A DNA stretch of 64,000 nt from Humulus lupulus (GCF_963169125.1 NC_084802.1:24455607-24519606); one strand, 5' to 3'. Numbered from the stretch's first letter, positions 11,370 through 23,335 are shown. A program made the numbers and translations. The notes: generated by a model not told the origin, from the sequence alone.

Positions 11370-12103
11370 AGTCTTCTACCAGCCAGAGGACAACTGCACC
11401 ACCGCCTGCCCAAAACAGTAACTCCCGAGCAAGGGAAGATGAGAGACCCCCTCCGATTGATGGAGAAGATGTCGTAACTATCTCGGGCGGGCCTCATCTC
11501 TCAGGATCGGGCAGGAATTCCCAAAAGCGATACGTGAATGAGCTAAAATCTGGTGACGGGTCCCCTTATGAACCCGAACCCAGAGCTTTGAAATACCAAA
11601 AGGTTGAATCTCAACCTATAACCTTTACGGAGGACGATGCGTCCCATGTCCAATTTCCTCACAATGGCCCACTGCTCATCACCCTTCAGCTCGCGAATAA
11701 GAGAGTTCCCCGAGTCCTGATTGATAATGGGAGCTCAATGAACATCCTCTATAAAGCCACCTTAGAAAAGATGGGACTTGCGCTTCGCGACCTAAAGGCT
11801 TGTGCAACGACGTTGTACGGTTTTTCAGGAGAGGGGATTGTCAGTATGGGGTCCATCGAACTCCCTGTGACCTTGGGAGACTTCCCAGTCTCAACAAACA
11901 AGATGATGGAATTCGTAGTAGTGGACCTACCATCGGCCTACAACGTGCTGCTCGGGAGACCCGCCCTAGTAGAGCTGGGGACAGTTTCGTCTGTGAGGCA
12001 TCTGGCCATCAAGTTCCCGACTTCTAGTGGCATTGAGACACTGAAGGGAGACCAACTAGCAGGGAGGGAATGCTATCGCATTTCCATTAGGGGAAAGAAG
12101 TAG
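11370..12103 (+). pseudogene. Element A gag-pol spacer and aspartic protease
   Basis: Reading resumes after element E in the spacer before protease ('GEDVVTISGGPHLSG' about 11468-11512). An open frame at 11534-12103 contains the retropepsin active-site region 'VLIDNGSSMNILY' (about 11716-11754; D-N-G-S in place of the usual D-S/T-G-A/S, as is common in Tat elements). It also has the conserved 'YNVLLGRPAL' flap-side motif. It would cleave the Gag-Pol polyprotein. From 12104 to 12354 the frame continues only with a stop at about 12298 and a frameshift near 12335. Confidence 0.85.
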
Positions 12104-12354
12104 ACGAGTGCACAAACACTCGTCATAATTCAGAATAAGGATGGGACAGTCTTCAAAATAGACGAAGAAATCGATCCAAGAATAGAGGAAAGAGCTGACC
12201 TCGAACCATTTGAAGAGGTCGAAGAGATCAGACTCGAGGAAGCATACCCCCCGAAGATAGTAAAGGTGGGGAAAAACCTTCCCGAAGAAACGAAATAGCA
12301 ATTAATTTGCTTTTTGAATAAGAACCAGGATGTTTCGCATGGTCGCATTCGGAC

Positions 12355-13767
12355 ATGGTGGGGATAAATCCGAATGTAGTGAGCCATGCTTTGAACATTG
12401 ACAAAAGCTTCCCCCCGAAGCAACAAAAGCGAAGACTCCTGGATGATGACAAGAAGAATGCCCTAAAAGAGGAAGTCAATAGATTGAAAGCAAACCGATT
12501 CATCCGAGATGCTTTCTACCCCGATTGGGTAGCCAACCCGGTGCTAGTTCCAAAGCCTAACGGGACATGGCGAACCTGTATCGATTACTCGAACCTCAAT
12601 AAGGCCCGTCCTAAGGACTGCTTCCCCTTACCTCGGATCGACCAGCTCGTAGATGCCACGGCAGGACATGGACTTATGTCATTCATGGATGCTTATTCTG
12701 GATATAACCAGATTGCCATGCATGCCCCTGACCAAGAGAATACGAGTTTCATGACGGACAAAGGGCTGTATTGCTACAATGTCATGCCGTTCAAACTCAA
12801 GAATGCTGGAGCCACTTACCAACGACTCATAAACATGATGTTCTCCGAAAAAATAGGTAATAACATGGAAGTTTATGTTGACGATATATTAGTTAAATCT
12901 CAACATAACAATAACCATGTGGATGACCTCGAAGAATGCTTCGTCGTGTTACGAAGGTATGACATGAAGCTCAACCCCCAGAAGTGCTCTTTCAGAGTAT
13001 CTTCGGGAAAATTCCTAGGCTTCATTGTAAATGCCCGGGGAATAGAAGAAAATCCAGACAAGATCCAGGCTTTGATTGATATTCCCTCACCTCGAAAGCA
13101 TAAGGATGTCCAAAGTTTGACTGGAAGGATGGCAGCACTAAGTAGGTTTATCTCGAAATCTACAAACCGTTGTCTTCCATTTTTCAACCTTTTAAGGGGG
13201 AGCAAGAAATTCGAATGGATGGAAGAATGCGAGTTAGCTTTTCAGGAGATCAAAAAGCACCTCGCGGAACCACCAATCTTGTCCAAACCCATCACGGGGG
13301 AAGTTCTGTACCTGTATCTTGCTACGACCGAGCATGCCATTAGCGTCGTACTCGTCCGAGAGGAGCAGAAGGTACAGAAGAAGCCTATTTACTACGTTAG
13401 CAAAAGGTTACTGGGGGCATAATCGAGATACCCCTTAATGGAAAAGTTGGCTCTCAGCCTGATCCACTCATCTCGAAAGCTCCGACCTTACTTCCAGGCG
13501 CACCCCATCCATGTGCTGACTGATCAACCACTAAGACAAGTTTTGTCCAAGCCAGAAACCTCGGGCCGATTACTAAAATGGGCCGTTGAACTCGAAAAAT
13601 TCAAGATTGGCTACCATTCGAGGACAACCATAAGAGGACAGGCCCTGGCGGACTTCATAGTGGAATGCACTGGAGTGGCAAACGATGAAGTTATAACCCC
13701 GGCCTGCGAGCTATGGAAACTTTATGTTGACGAGTCTTCCAATGAAAATGGATCGGGGCAAGTGTAA
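12355..13767 (+). pseudogene. Element A reverse transcriptase and RNase H
   Basis: RT copies the element RNA into DNA. The frame shows 'WRTCIDYSNLNKARPKD', 'SFMDAYSGYNQI' and the catalytic 'YVDDILVKS' (about 12873-12899), followed by the RNase H region ('PIYYVSKRLL', then 'FQAHPIHVLTDQPL'). An in-frame TAA at about 13420 splits the RT/RNase H ORF and a further stop comes near 13767. 'ELWKLYVDESSNENGSG' near 13711-13758 begins the second, archaeal-type RNase H found in Tat elements. A consensus Gly at 'VDGSS' is Glu here. Confidence 0.88.
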
Positions 13768-14543
13768 TTCTGATCACCCCAGTAGGAAGTCAATTTCACT
13801 CTGCTTTGAGATTTGACTTCGAAGCGTCGAATAACGAAGCTCTACTGGCAGGACTTCGTATAGCCAAGGAACTCAAGGCCAAAGCGATACATTGCTATAG
13901 TGACTCCTAGTTGGTTGTTAATTAAATTTTTGGGGAGTATCAGGCTCGTGGGACGAGGATGGTTGCGTATTTAGAAAAGGCAAAAGCAGCACTCGGGCAT
14001 TTCGAGTTCTACGCGATAGAATAGGTCCCCTGAGAACAAAACTCAAACGCAGATGCCTTAGCCAGGCTCGCTACATCCACCAAGGTCGACGAGTTGAATG
14101 TTGTGCCGATCGAACATCTAACAACACCCAGTATAACCGAGCCTGAGCAGGAAGATGTTTGCATGATAAATTCTGAGCCAACCTAGATGACTCTGATAGT
14201 TGAATACCTTGAGGCCGACATTCTCCCAGAAGAATGGACCAAGGCTCGAAAACTGATGTATCAGATCCCCAGGTACACCATTATAGATGGAAATATATAT
14301 AGAAGAGGATATTCCATGCCGCTACTCTGATGTGTGACTCCACCCGAGGCTAAGAAGATCATAGAGGAAATTCATGAAGGATTCTATGGAGACCACACTG
14401 GGGGGCATAGCCTATCCAAGAAAATCATACGCCAGGGGTACTTCTAGCCTACCGTCAAAGCAGATTCGTTAGATTACGTCAAGAGATGCAACAAGTGCCA
14501 ATGGTTCACCACAATCCCTAGAGCTCCACCATCCTAACTAACT
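13768..14543 (+). pseudogene. Element A second RNase H and integrase N-terminus, heavily stopped
   Basis: Translation is recognisable only through stops. 'ALLAGLRIAKELKAK' and 'NSNADALARLA' belong to the second RNase H. 'YRRGYSMPLL' and 'KKIIRQGYF' belong to the integrase zinc-binding region. Stops near 13909, 13921, 14022, 14032, 14186, 14329 and 14446 mostly look like Trp, Gln or Arg codons changed by C-to-T or G-to-A transitions, judged against the intact frame of element B. Confidence 0.8.
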
Positions 14544-15407
14544 ATGATGACCTCCCCATGGCCATTTGTGGTCTGGGGAATCGACCTCATAGGTTCATTG
14601 CCAACTGGCAAAGGCGGAGTCAGATATGCAATAGTCACCATAGATTACTTCACGAAGTGGACCGAAGCCGAACCTCTGGTGACAATCACCTTGAAGAAAG
14701 TCTTGGACTTCGTGGTAAAGAACATCATATGCCAATATGGGATGCCAAGGAAGATTGTGTCTGATAACGGCACTCAATTCGACAGCGATCTGTTTGCCGA
14801 CTTTTGCAAAAAAAAAAAAGGGATAATAAAGAGCTTCTCCTCTATGGCCCATCCCCAGGAGAATGGCCAGGTCAAAGCTGGGAATGAAACCCTAAAGAGT
14901 TCTCTTAAGAAAAAGTTGGAAGAAGCTAAAGGGAAATGGCCGGAAGAGTTGCCTTAACTTCTGTGGGCATATCGAACCACAGCCCGTACTTCAACGGGAC
15001 ATACCCCCTTTTCTCTAGCATATGGATGTGAGGCTATGCTGCCAATTGAGGTCGAAATTCCCACAATTCGTGCCCTCGCTTATGACCAAGCCTCGAACCA
15101 ATCCCAACTCGAAGTAAGTCTGGACCTGATTGAAGAAAGAAGGGACGAAGCTCAGCTAAAAAATGTTGCATACCAACCGCGAGCTACCCGGTATTTCAAT
15201 AAAAGAGTTCGAGATAGAAAATTCGGTATGGGAGATTTGCTGCTGAGGCATGTGTTCTTGGCGACACGCGATCCAACTGCTGGCGTGCTCGGGCCTAATT
15301 GGGAAGGACCTTATCAGATCGAATCAGTCATCCAACCTGGCGTATACAAGTTGGCAAGATTGAATGGGAGTTTGGTACCTCGAGCATGGAGTGGCGAACA
15401 TCTATGA
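14544..15407 (+). pseudogene. Element A integrase core and C-terminus
   Basis: Integrase inserts the cDNA into the genome. The core shows 'VWGIDLIGSLPTGKGG' with the first catalytic Asp, and 'IVSDNGTQFDSDLF' with the second. At the third acidic position the sequence reads 'NGQVKAGNE' (14862-14888): Lys at codon 14874-14876 replaces the catalytic Glu. A stop follows near 14957 and reading resumes at 15036-15407. The C-terminal domain ('LGPNWEGPYQIESV') ends near 15407. No chromodomain is present, as expected for Tat rather than chromovirus elements. Confidence 0.88.
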
Positions 15408-15629
15408 CCTTACTATCAATAGTGTAGGAATGATGTCACCTATAACCATGCTTATTTATTTTTGCTATGTTCCTGTTAATAAATTATTTGAATAAAAGTT
15501 TGATCTCGTGCTAATATGCTATATTTTTTTTTACAATCTCTCTTAATCTAATAACCTATGGTCACACTCATAGGATATTAAAGGGGCATTAGTGGTACAT
15601 ATACCATCATTTTGAAAAAAATGAAATAG

Positions 15630-15860
15630 CATAAATTATGGAAAAATAAGTGTTTAGATGTAACCAAATGCGCGAGCTAAGATAGTTTGGAAATAACCAA
15701 ATTATCAAAAATAAAGTGTTTGGATACAACCAAATACGCGAGCTAAGGTGTTTTGGATATAACCAAATTATGGAAAAATAAGTGTTTGGATGTAACCAAA
15801 TACGCGATTTAGATATAACTAGATCACGAATATAAGTGTATGGATTACAAACCAAACACG
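15630..15860. repeat. About 66-bp tandem repeat downstream of element A pol
   Basis: Roughly three diverged units contain 'aagtgtttggatgtaaccaa' then 'atacgcgagctaag'. This is the same position and the same sequence family (reverse complement) as the 68-70 bp array in element B at 59880-60260. It lies between the convergent 3' ends of pol and the antisense gene. Confidence 0.75.
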
Positions 15861-16424
15861 ACCTTAATAGGTTTGGAACAAACCAGCTAAAACTAATCGA
15901 CAGTAAGTTGGAACATAAACCCACTTCGCGTTAAGTCGAAATCGAGGCTAGAGTATCTTGCAAAACGATAGTTTCGACCTCATAACCTCAGGGAGCCACC
16001 CGAGGACAAGGAAAAGTAACTAAAAAAGTAAGATATAACTAAACCACTCATGTTACACGCCATATAAGTACCTTCGGGTGCATGGTAAAAGTAATTTCTG
16101 ACCTTGACAAATAACGAGATTGGATGCGGATATTTCGAGCAAACTGTGCATGAATGCATTGAACCTCGAGCTTAAATCCACCATATGTTTGTATGAATAA
16201 ACAGACATATAAGACACTTTAATATAAGACGCATGAAATATTTCGACCTAAGAAATATAAAGCAAATATATTAAAGTAAAATCAAGTATGGTATCATGGA
16301 TATCATGAGAAAACAGCTCTTCCACGAGCTATAAATTGTCTTAGCCCCAGGGGCACAAAAAGCAAAAAATTAAAAACAAAAACTATTACAAGGTATTCAG
16401 AGGGACGCAGCCCCGAAGCAAGAT
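15861..16424. other. Element A spacer between pol and antisense gene
   Basis: Untranslated spacer. The phrase 'ccaggggcacaaaaagc' near 16347 matches in reverse complement the region downstream of the antisense stop in element B, so this is probably the 3' untranslated part of the antisense transcript. Confidence 0.5.
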
Positions 16425-19269
16425 TTAGGAAGAATGAGAATTTTCCTTGGCCTTCTCAGCATCTTCCTTGGCCTTCTCAGCATCCTCCTTGGCTCTCTCT
16501 ACCACATCTCGAGCAGCCTCCTCCTCCTCAAGCCGAGCTTGCCACTTGGCCACTAGATCTGCCTCAAAAGAGCCTAAGAAGCTGGTGTCAAGGTCAGCAT
16601 TATTAGCCCAGATTCTATACATGGCCAGGTCGACCGCCCGATCCTTCCTCTCCTTAAACTCTGCAAGGAGACAAGCCTTTTCACCCTCCATGATCTCAAA
16701 AGTGGCGGCCTTCTCTTCCTCAAGCTTGGCATTGATCTTCTCAAGCTCTACGACCCGGGCATTCATCTTCTCAAGCTTCGCGACCCGGGCATTCAGCTCC
16801 TCGGGCTCGGCTGTCTTGGCCTTTAGCTGTTCAGCTTCAGCCTCCATCTTTGCCTTTGTGGCCTTGAGCTCATCACTGAGCTTGAGTTGGAGATCCTTCG
16901 ACTCATGAGCATAAGACATGCTCGAGTGGACCTCGTTGTTCAACTTATAGTTAAGTTGAGCCGAGACAGCGAGAGTCTCACATACAAAGAAATCAAATTA
17001 GAATAAGAACTAAGTATAAATACAGCTAATAGAGAGATGAAAAAGATTACCGCAGCAGTGATCTCGATGCTCTTCTCATAAAGAGTGTTGGAGTCTCGAG
17101 CATTATTCAAGAACTGCCAATGAGGGGCGTCGAAGCTGCCAAAACTCTGGCCCACCCGAGACAAAACGTCTGAGCCAAGCATAGCCCCATGAGGTCCGGC
17201 TGCGTTATCGATTACATACTCATCAACGTGGGTAAAAATCAAAAGCAGATGCGTTTTGGAGGCAGAGGGTTCTTTTGGAGGTGGACCAAGCACGGAGTGG
17301 ACCAGGGTCGAAGGAGGCACAGGAGGAACGACCGTAGAGGATGCCCCGACCTAAGGAGTCGGATCCACAGCTGGGCTCGTAACAGCTGGAGCTGGTGGAG
17401 GAGGTGTCTTCTCGGTCCTTTTATGGACCTTAGCAGGACGGTCTGATTTCTGCGACCCCCTTGGGCGCTTACTCCTTTGGGATCCTCTGCTAGCAAGTAC
17501 GTTGTCGAGGTCGGAATCCATATCACCTACACAGTTACACAACATTATGAGATATTCCAAGACAAAACAAGTTAGCATGATGCAAACAAGCGAAGAATAA
17601 AAAGATAAGTAAAGAGAAACCTAATTGGAACTCTCCCCCGAGCTCGTGCTCGGCGACCACGTAATTCCCCCATCTTCAGAGAAGGCGGGGGGAGTACCTT
17701 CCCTATAAGTGGAAGTCAACCTCGAAAGGTCCCAATATTCATTTGTCCCGTATTGAACGGTTATTCCGCTCCACACCTTGTTCAGACTATACATAGTGTC
17801 ATACTTCCCGAGCCAACTATTGAACCTATGAACCCATTCATCTACCCAAGACCATACATAAAAATGGTCCCTATCGTCCTCACACAACACTAATTTGTCG
17901 GGCCTATGCTTAAGTAGTGAAGGAGACCAAATATCCAAGCTAAGAATGACCGTACCTCTGTCACCCGAGCTCGAGCTTGAGGCTTCATCGTTAGCCTCGT
18001 TCCCCGATTGCGGGCTCCTGCGACGCCGAGCTAGAGATGGAGGCTTAGCATTTTTCCTCAGGGGGAGGTTTCCGATTGGGAGAAGCACAAGCTCCCACTG
18101 GGTATACTTTTTATTGGACCAGTCAAATGTGGATTGATCCTTCTCCAAGAGGCCGCAGGCTCGGAGCTTGTCTTCGTGGAGGAGATAGGAGAAGGACCTT
18201 CTGCCATAGGGAAGTCAGACCAAAGCCTCATTGTGCTCTTTCATCTCCTTGGAGGGGGTGGGACGATGATAGTTGGCTGGAAAAATGAACATATTATGAC
18301 TAAGCGCAAGCTTAAACAAAAACGCAAGCATAAAAAAGAAAGAATTTTTAGATACTTACGAATTCGCCTGAACGAATAGTATCAAGATGGAGCTAGGCCA
18401 TTTTTCCAGAAGAATGCCTTCTTGAAGCCCGGAGGATGGTTGGGAAGATCCTCGAAGATCTTCTTCTCCTTGGGATAGCTTGAGGTGTAATAGAAGTCGT
18501 CTCTTCCCCGAGCTCGGGAGGGATTGCTTTTCAAACAAAAGAGATATAAGATCTCTTCAGGAGAAGGTCCTTCCCACTTCAGCTCATGGTAAAGCGACCT
18601 CAAGGCGGATAGAACCCTGTAAGAATTGGTGTTGAGCTGGAAGGGAGCCATCCCAACGAAGTCCAAGAAGCCTTTAAAGAAGGACTTCAAAGGCAGCACA
18701 GCCCCCACCTTCATGTGCTCTTTGCTCCAAGCTGCATACCTCAGCTTGCTGTCAGGATTCCCATCTCCTGGGGCGCGACAACTTCGCTCGTGGGAGGCCG
18801 GAGCTCGACACCTCAGTGAGCCCGACAATCCGATGTTGTGAAGGGCATGGATGTCAGAGATCTGCCCTAATGATGAGATCGAACTCCAATAGTGCTCGGC
18901 CTCGAAAAATTCCCCTCTCATGGTAAGTACGGAGGTTGGCTGTGAGGTAGAAGGTTCCCCCATCAGCAAGAATTGGAGATCACCTGGCTTGAAAGCAACT
19001 GTCACTTTGAGCGTAGATTCGAGGGCGATCAGTCTAGGCTCGGGGTCCGGATCTGGATAGATGGCGACCCTTAGTTTTTTCCTTTTTCCTTCTTCGACCT
19101 CGTCTATCTGACGTCGAAAGTGATCTCAGATGTCCTCTTGCTCACACCTCAGTTCGTGTTCCCGGATCAAGCTCTGGTTCCGAGTGAAAGGAGACTCCGG
19201 GCTATGAGTTACTGGTGAATAAGGAATCACAAGCTTTGACCCCCACCACTTTACTGAGTTCTACGACAT
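16425..19269 (-). pseudogene. Element A antisense gene, four exons, with stops
   Basis: It is transcribed opposite to pol. By alignment with element B, exon 1 is 19269-18360 (donor GTAAGT at 18359), exon 2 starts at 18276, exon 3 includes the ATG near 17519, and exon 4 runs to 16425 and encodes a Lys/Glu/Ala-rich coiled coil. Exon 1 holds the conserved block 'FLDFVGMAPFQLNTNSYRV' and 'PSPEEILYLFCLKSNPSRA', which resembles the Pfam family 'putative gypsy type transposon' (PF04195). Premature stops sit at 19261-19263, 19126-19128, 18382-18384, 18215-18217 and 17351-17353. The first four pair with CAG or CGA codons in B, so each is a C-to-T change. The exon 2 donor seen in B (GT) reads AT here. 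Confidence 0.8.
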
Positions 19270-19951
19270 CTAACAAGAAAGCAAAAGGGTGAGGGCCAAG
19301 CGAACAGGAAATGATGAAAAAACTAGAAGACCTAAGCTCGAATGATCAAGGTTACAAGGAAAACTCGATCCACAGGACGAGGCCAGTCTCAGAGCGTGCA
19401 TTCCACCGAAAGAAAGGATGGTGGACTTGTTATTGGAGATCCCGATATATCAGGGAAAAAAGGTGGCGGTTACTCAAGAAGTGATATTTTTGGGAAACGT
19501 GCAATTTATAAAACCCTAATTTTGTACCCAATATCTTGGTGTACAAGATATGTCATCCGAAATTCAAAAACTCAGTAAAAGAACCATACTTGGGTCTTTT
19601 ACGCATGATCTGGGTTTGGAACCCATGATATCAGACCTTAAGCCTAGTATGTACTGAAGCATTCTAATATGCAAAACTAGCAAGGGAACTAACAGTGCAA
19701 TGATATAAACATGCATGACAAATATACAGACATACAAAGCCATGAACAGAAAACTTATGCAATATGATCGGCGGAAACAGAGAAATTGATGATTGTATAA
19801 GCGGCTACAAATACGATCTTACAGAATCAAATAGGCCAATGTTGCTTTGTCTTCTCGGCTTGGAGAACATGCAAGAACTGGGCAAATAAGTTTCTAGTTT
19901 TTTCTCTCTGAGAATTTGAACGTGAAAGTAGAATGGGGAAGACGAATGGGG

Positions 19952-19961
19952 ATATATTTAT
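19952..19961 (-). promoter_or_regulatory. TATA box of element A antisense gene
   Basis: The minus strand reads 'ctataaatatatcccc' here, about 680 bp upstream of the antisense ATG. The equivalent place in element B (55924-55931) also has a TATA box, which supports an internal promoter separate from the LTR. Confidence 0.55.
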
Positions 19962-20220
19962 AGACCCCTAAGAACGTTAAAAGTCGAACTAATCTGGGCC
20001 ATTGGCCAAATTCCGTATCAGATCTGACGGCCAGGGACAAATGAAATGATAGTACCATAAAGTTGGCAGGCAAACGACCGTGGGCAGGGTTTCAAGGCAC
20101 TCAAGTACTTTGATTGGCTAATATCCTGCTGACGCGTGTCCGCACTCGAGTGTATTTGATGGTACGGTTCCCAGTGGGAGTAGTTCAAAAGTTTCCTTCT
20201 CAAAGGATTCGAACTAAAAC

Positions 20221-20236
20221 TTTTGAGGGGGCAAAC
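20221..20236 (+). promoter_or_regulatory. Element A polypurine tract
   Basis: 'ttttgagggggcaaac' lies directly before the 3' LTR. It is the expected site for plus-strand DNA priming, and the same tract is seen in element B. Confidence 0.75.
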
Positions 20237-21057
20237 TGTTACACCCAGATTTCGAGACCAGAGGTTATGACCTCGAAGATTGGACTCGTCAAGTGTGAGC
20301 TCGAAATGTATGAAATGCATTGTATGGTCCAGCTGTAAGATCTCCGAAGTAAAATGACGATCTCAAAAATGTGTAGCCTCGGGATTCTTTCTGAGCTCGA
20401 AATGACATGACAACGGGATACATCAGTTATCGAGTGCCTTCGGATTGAGCAGCCCGAGCTTGGGAAACGCAGGCTCGGACGAAATAGCTTCAAAAATATT
20501 TATCTGTTCCGAGCATATCTTGGAGTAAGATGGTAAGCTCGTAGCAAAACCATAAGTCTCGACAGCCACAGGGTCGATCGCTGATCTCGAAGACCCGATG
20601 AGTCATCTAGGACAACTTGTTATGTATGAACATATTTATTGTTGTATAATCCCAACATTTAAGGGATATTATGTAGTTTGTTATCCGTCCCCGAGTCTTC
20701 AGGGGATGTTTCCTTGTATATAGAAGATATATCATTTAATGTAATTATTTGCATTGATATAAAGAATATATTCCCGAAATATGTGGGAATAAACTCTGTA
20801 ACCTCTCTATAAATAGAGGAAGAATAACCACTTGTAAAGGACCGATTATCTGATATCTGGAGAGAAAATTCTGGGTAATTCGTGTTTGAAGAATTTCTAG
20901 AAAACTCTAAGTCTTAATAACACAGACTCGTGGACTAGGCAGATTTAACTGCTGAACCACGTAAAAACCTTCTTGTTTATCCTTACTATTCGTTTGCACC
21001 ATAGTTTATATTATTTAATTGCTCTACGATTTAAGTTGACGAAAAACGGCGCCAACA
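20237..21057 (+). repeat. Element A 3' LTR
   Basis: The LTR runs from TGTTACACCC to GGCGCCAACA, 821 bp, with the same TATA box ('ctctataaatagagg' near 20807) as the 5' LTR. Counting the scattered substitutions between the two LTRs would date the insertion. Confidence 0.9.
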
Positions 21058-21397
21058 CTTAAAAATATGCTATTTTAATCAATTTATTAATTTATTTTTG
21101 TTTTAGTTTTTTAATTTGGCACTGAGAACAAAAGATTATATATATGTTTAATATAATATTAAGTTTAAATTTTATTTAAGTTATAAAATGTATGGTTTTA
21201 TTATTTTTAAATAATTATCATTGTAAAATATTTCAAAAATATCATACTTTAATTTGTTTAATTTGTTATTTATTTAAGTTTAAGTCATGTTTACAATCTA
21301 CAGTTAAATATAAGAATATTCTATTAAATATAGGAATATTCCATTAAAGTTAACGGAAAAAAATAAAAAAATATTAAAATCAAGAATTTTTGTTATA
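21058..21397. repeat. Dispersed AT-rich repeat, copy 2, right part
   Basis: This continues copy 2 after element A. 'gtatggttttattattttta', 'taagaatattct' and 'aaagttaacggaaaa' occur in the same order as in copy 1 (3530-3690). Confidence 0.75.
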
Positions 21398-22056
21398 CAA
21401 ATTTAATAAAAAATAGTTAATAAATTCTAAAATTAAAATTAAACGTATACATTTGTATCTAGTATATATATATATACAAATATATATATTTATATTGTAT
21501 ACTTGGTGGTTTATACTTCTCCCCAAGTTTGGTAAGGTGTATTTTTTTATACACCAAATTTGTGTGTGTGTGTGTGGTGTTTCAATATATTTTGTGCACA
21601 CTTAAGTCAAAATCAATCCTTTTAACTTTCTGAATTAGCGTACATAACGGGGATATAAAAATAATCATTGTATGGAGTCTAAAGACCAGGCTTATCAATG
21701 TAGTCTCTTTTTATTTATTTATTATTTTATTTTTTAACTTTGAGAATTTATTCAAAACAGCTTGACCGATAACAACTAAGAAAGAATATTGCTAAGGGGC
21801 ACCCAATATAATGTCATCTTAGAACAAGAATCAACTTTCGGGGGAGGTTTAACATGTATTGTTAGAATAAATATAATAGGAGGATAAACAATTCAAGAAA
21901 TAAATACAATTCTAAGTACAAAATTTAAAGTAAATAATAGAAAAGAAAAAGAATGAAAAAGTTACAACTCAAAACAAAAACAAAAGATATAAATGAACAA
22001 TAGAGTATATAAATATTGAATTATAACTCAAAGCTAAACAATACATATAAACATAA
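21398..22056. other. AT-rich intergenic, microsatellites
   Basis: TA-rich runs lie near 21460-21500 and a short (tg) run at 21561-21575. No gene seen on either strand. Confidence 0.55.
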
Positions 22057-22421
22057 GGGTTTATACTTTTTTGGACCTTGTGTTTTGTTCCATTACTTGT
22101 TTGGACCCTGTATTTTGACAAATTACTTTTTGGACCCTATGTTTTGCAAAATGGTTAAAATAGAACTCTAAACTCAATTTTGATAAAGAAAAAAATTGAA
22201 TATAACAGCACAGTTTTTAAGCAGAAAGATTTTATTTTTGTTCTAGGTTGTTAGTTTGGTAAATTATTTGTGATTTTAGTTGAGAAAACATTGACCAAAA
22301 TTGGGTTTAGGATTCTATTTTAACCATTTTACAAAACATAGGGTCCAAAAAATAATTTATCAAAACACAAGGTCCAAACAGGTAATGAGACAAAATACAG
22401 GGTCTAAAAAAGTATAAACCC
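22057..22421. mobile_element. Mutator-like MITE with 9-bp target duplication
   Basis: This 365-bp element has terminal inverted repeats of about 120 bp. The left arm starts 'gggtttatacttttttgg' and the right arm ends 'ctaaaaaagtataaaccc'; internal blocks 'ggaccctatgttttg' and 'aaaatggttaaaatagaa' are mirrored. The flanks are the perfect 9-bp direct repeat 'taaacataa' (22048-22056 and 22422-22430). A 9-bp duplication with long inverted repeats is the mark of Mutator-like elements. It has no coding capacity. Confidence 0.88.
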
Positions 22422-22430
22422 TAAACATAA

Positions 22431-22643
22431 TATAAGAAACAAAGTAGAAAAAGAAAGAAATAAACAACTCTCACTCACACAACTAAAAATGAATAGTAGA
22501 TATGTTTCATTAGATTTGAACAAATTTCTAAGAACTTTGTCCAAAACAAAAAGCTTTTTTTTTTTTCTCTTTTTTTCAAGTACTAAGAAGTCTCAAGTAC
22601 TTGAAATTGCTTTTGGATTAAACAAGCCTGAATATTCTTAGCA
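22431..22643. other. Intergenic spacer, no gene seen
   Basis: Mixed AT-rich sequence between the MITE and the CACTA element T1; its other half resumes after 40532. Confidence 0.5.
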
Positions 22644-22659
22644 TAGCACTACAAGAAAA

Positions 22660-22985
22660 ATGTCATTTAGCGGCGACAGTATTAACGGCGACCAAAAGTC
22701 GCTGCTAATAATGCTAATATCAGCAGCGACAAAGCATGTTCGTCGTTGATATCACAATGGTTTTTTTTTTATTTAAAAAATTATTAGCAGGGACTTTTTT
22801 TATATTAGCGGCAACTGTGTAAATTCAAAAATAAACAAAAAAAGACGGGGGAATTTCCCCACCAAAATTTTTCAGACAATTATTAGTAGATACATGTGTC
22901 GCCGCTAATAGTCACCACGTGTTTAAAAAAAAAACATCAACGACGACTATTAGCGGCGAAACGTGTCGCCGCTAATAGTCGCCAC
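22660..22985. repeat. T1 left subterminal repeats
   Basis: Direct and inverted copies of 'ttagcggcgac' and 'gtcgccgctaata' occur at about 22667, 22801, 22898, 22950 and 22965. In CACTA elements such repeats are binding sites for the TNPA-type protein. Confidence 0.75.
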
Positions 22986-23311
22986 GATAACCCCTTTCTT
23001 CTTCATTTCTCTTAACTCCCTTCTCTCAGTCGCCACCCTAAGTATATAAATATATATATGTATATGGTATATGTGTTATAATTTTTTTTATTTACTAACT
23101 TTGTTTTCTTTTTTGGAGAAAATAAATAGGAGTAAATTTTGGAGCATTTTCATTTGGACGTTTTCTGTGGGTCATTTTCTTGATTCATCTGTCCGTGAGG
23201 AATTGCCAAAACATTTGACTCTTCACCCATTCCAATATCAAGGATCGGTCAATCAAATAATAGATAGTAAATGGACCGGTTTGTTAATTGGTATGTGTCT
23301 CTTATTTATTA

Positions 23312-23335
23312 TTATTATTATTATTATTATTTATT
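23312..23335. repeat. (ATT)n microsatellite
   Basis: A run of 'att' trinucleotides of about 24 bp in the T1 5' region. Confidence 0.8.

Larger units (their letters stand above)
4166..21057 (+). mobile_element. Element A: Tat-type Ty3/gypsy LTR retrotransposon, full length, decayed
   Basis: Two LTRs (4166-4975 and 20237-21057) in direct orientation start TGTTACACCC and end in CAACA. The flanks are 'attaa' (4161-4165) and 'cttaa' (21058-21062), a 5-bp target duplication with one mismatch; copy 1 of the surrounding repeat has 'cttaa' at this place, so the left copy has mutated. The order is gag, protease, RT, RNase H, a second RNase H-like domain, integrase, then an antisense gene. The dual RNase H and the antisense ORF point to the Tat lineage. 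Gag is interrupted by element E (7020-11364) and pol has many stops, so A cannot encode working proteins. Confidence 0.92.

Noticed and set aside
12355..15407. Possible endogenous pararetrovirus (caulimovirid) origin of RT and RNase H
   Set aside because: LTRs, primer site, integrase and dual RNase H are present and no movement or coat protein is seen, so this is a Ty3/gypsy retrotransposon.
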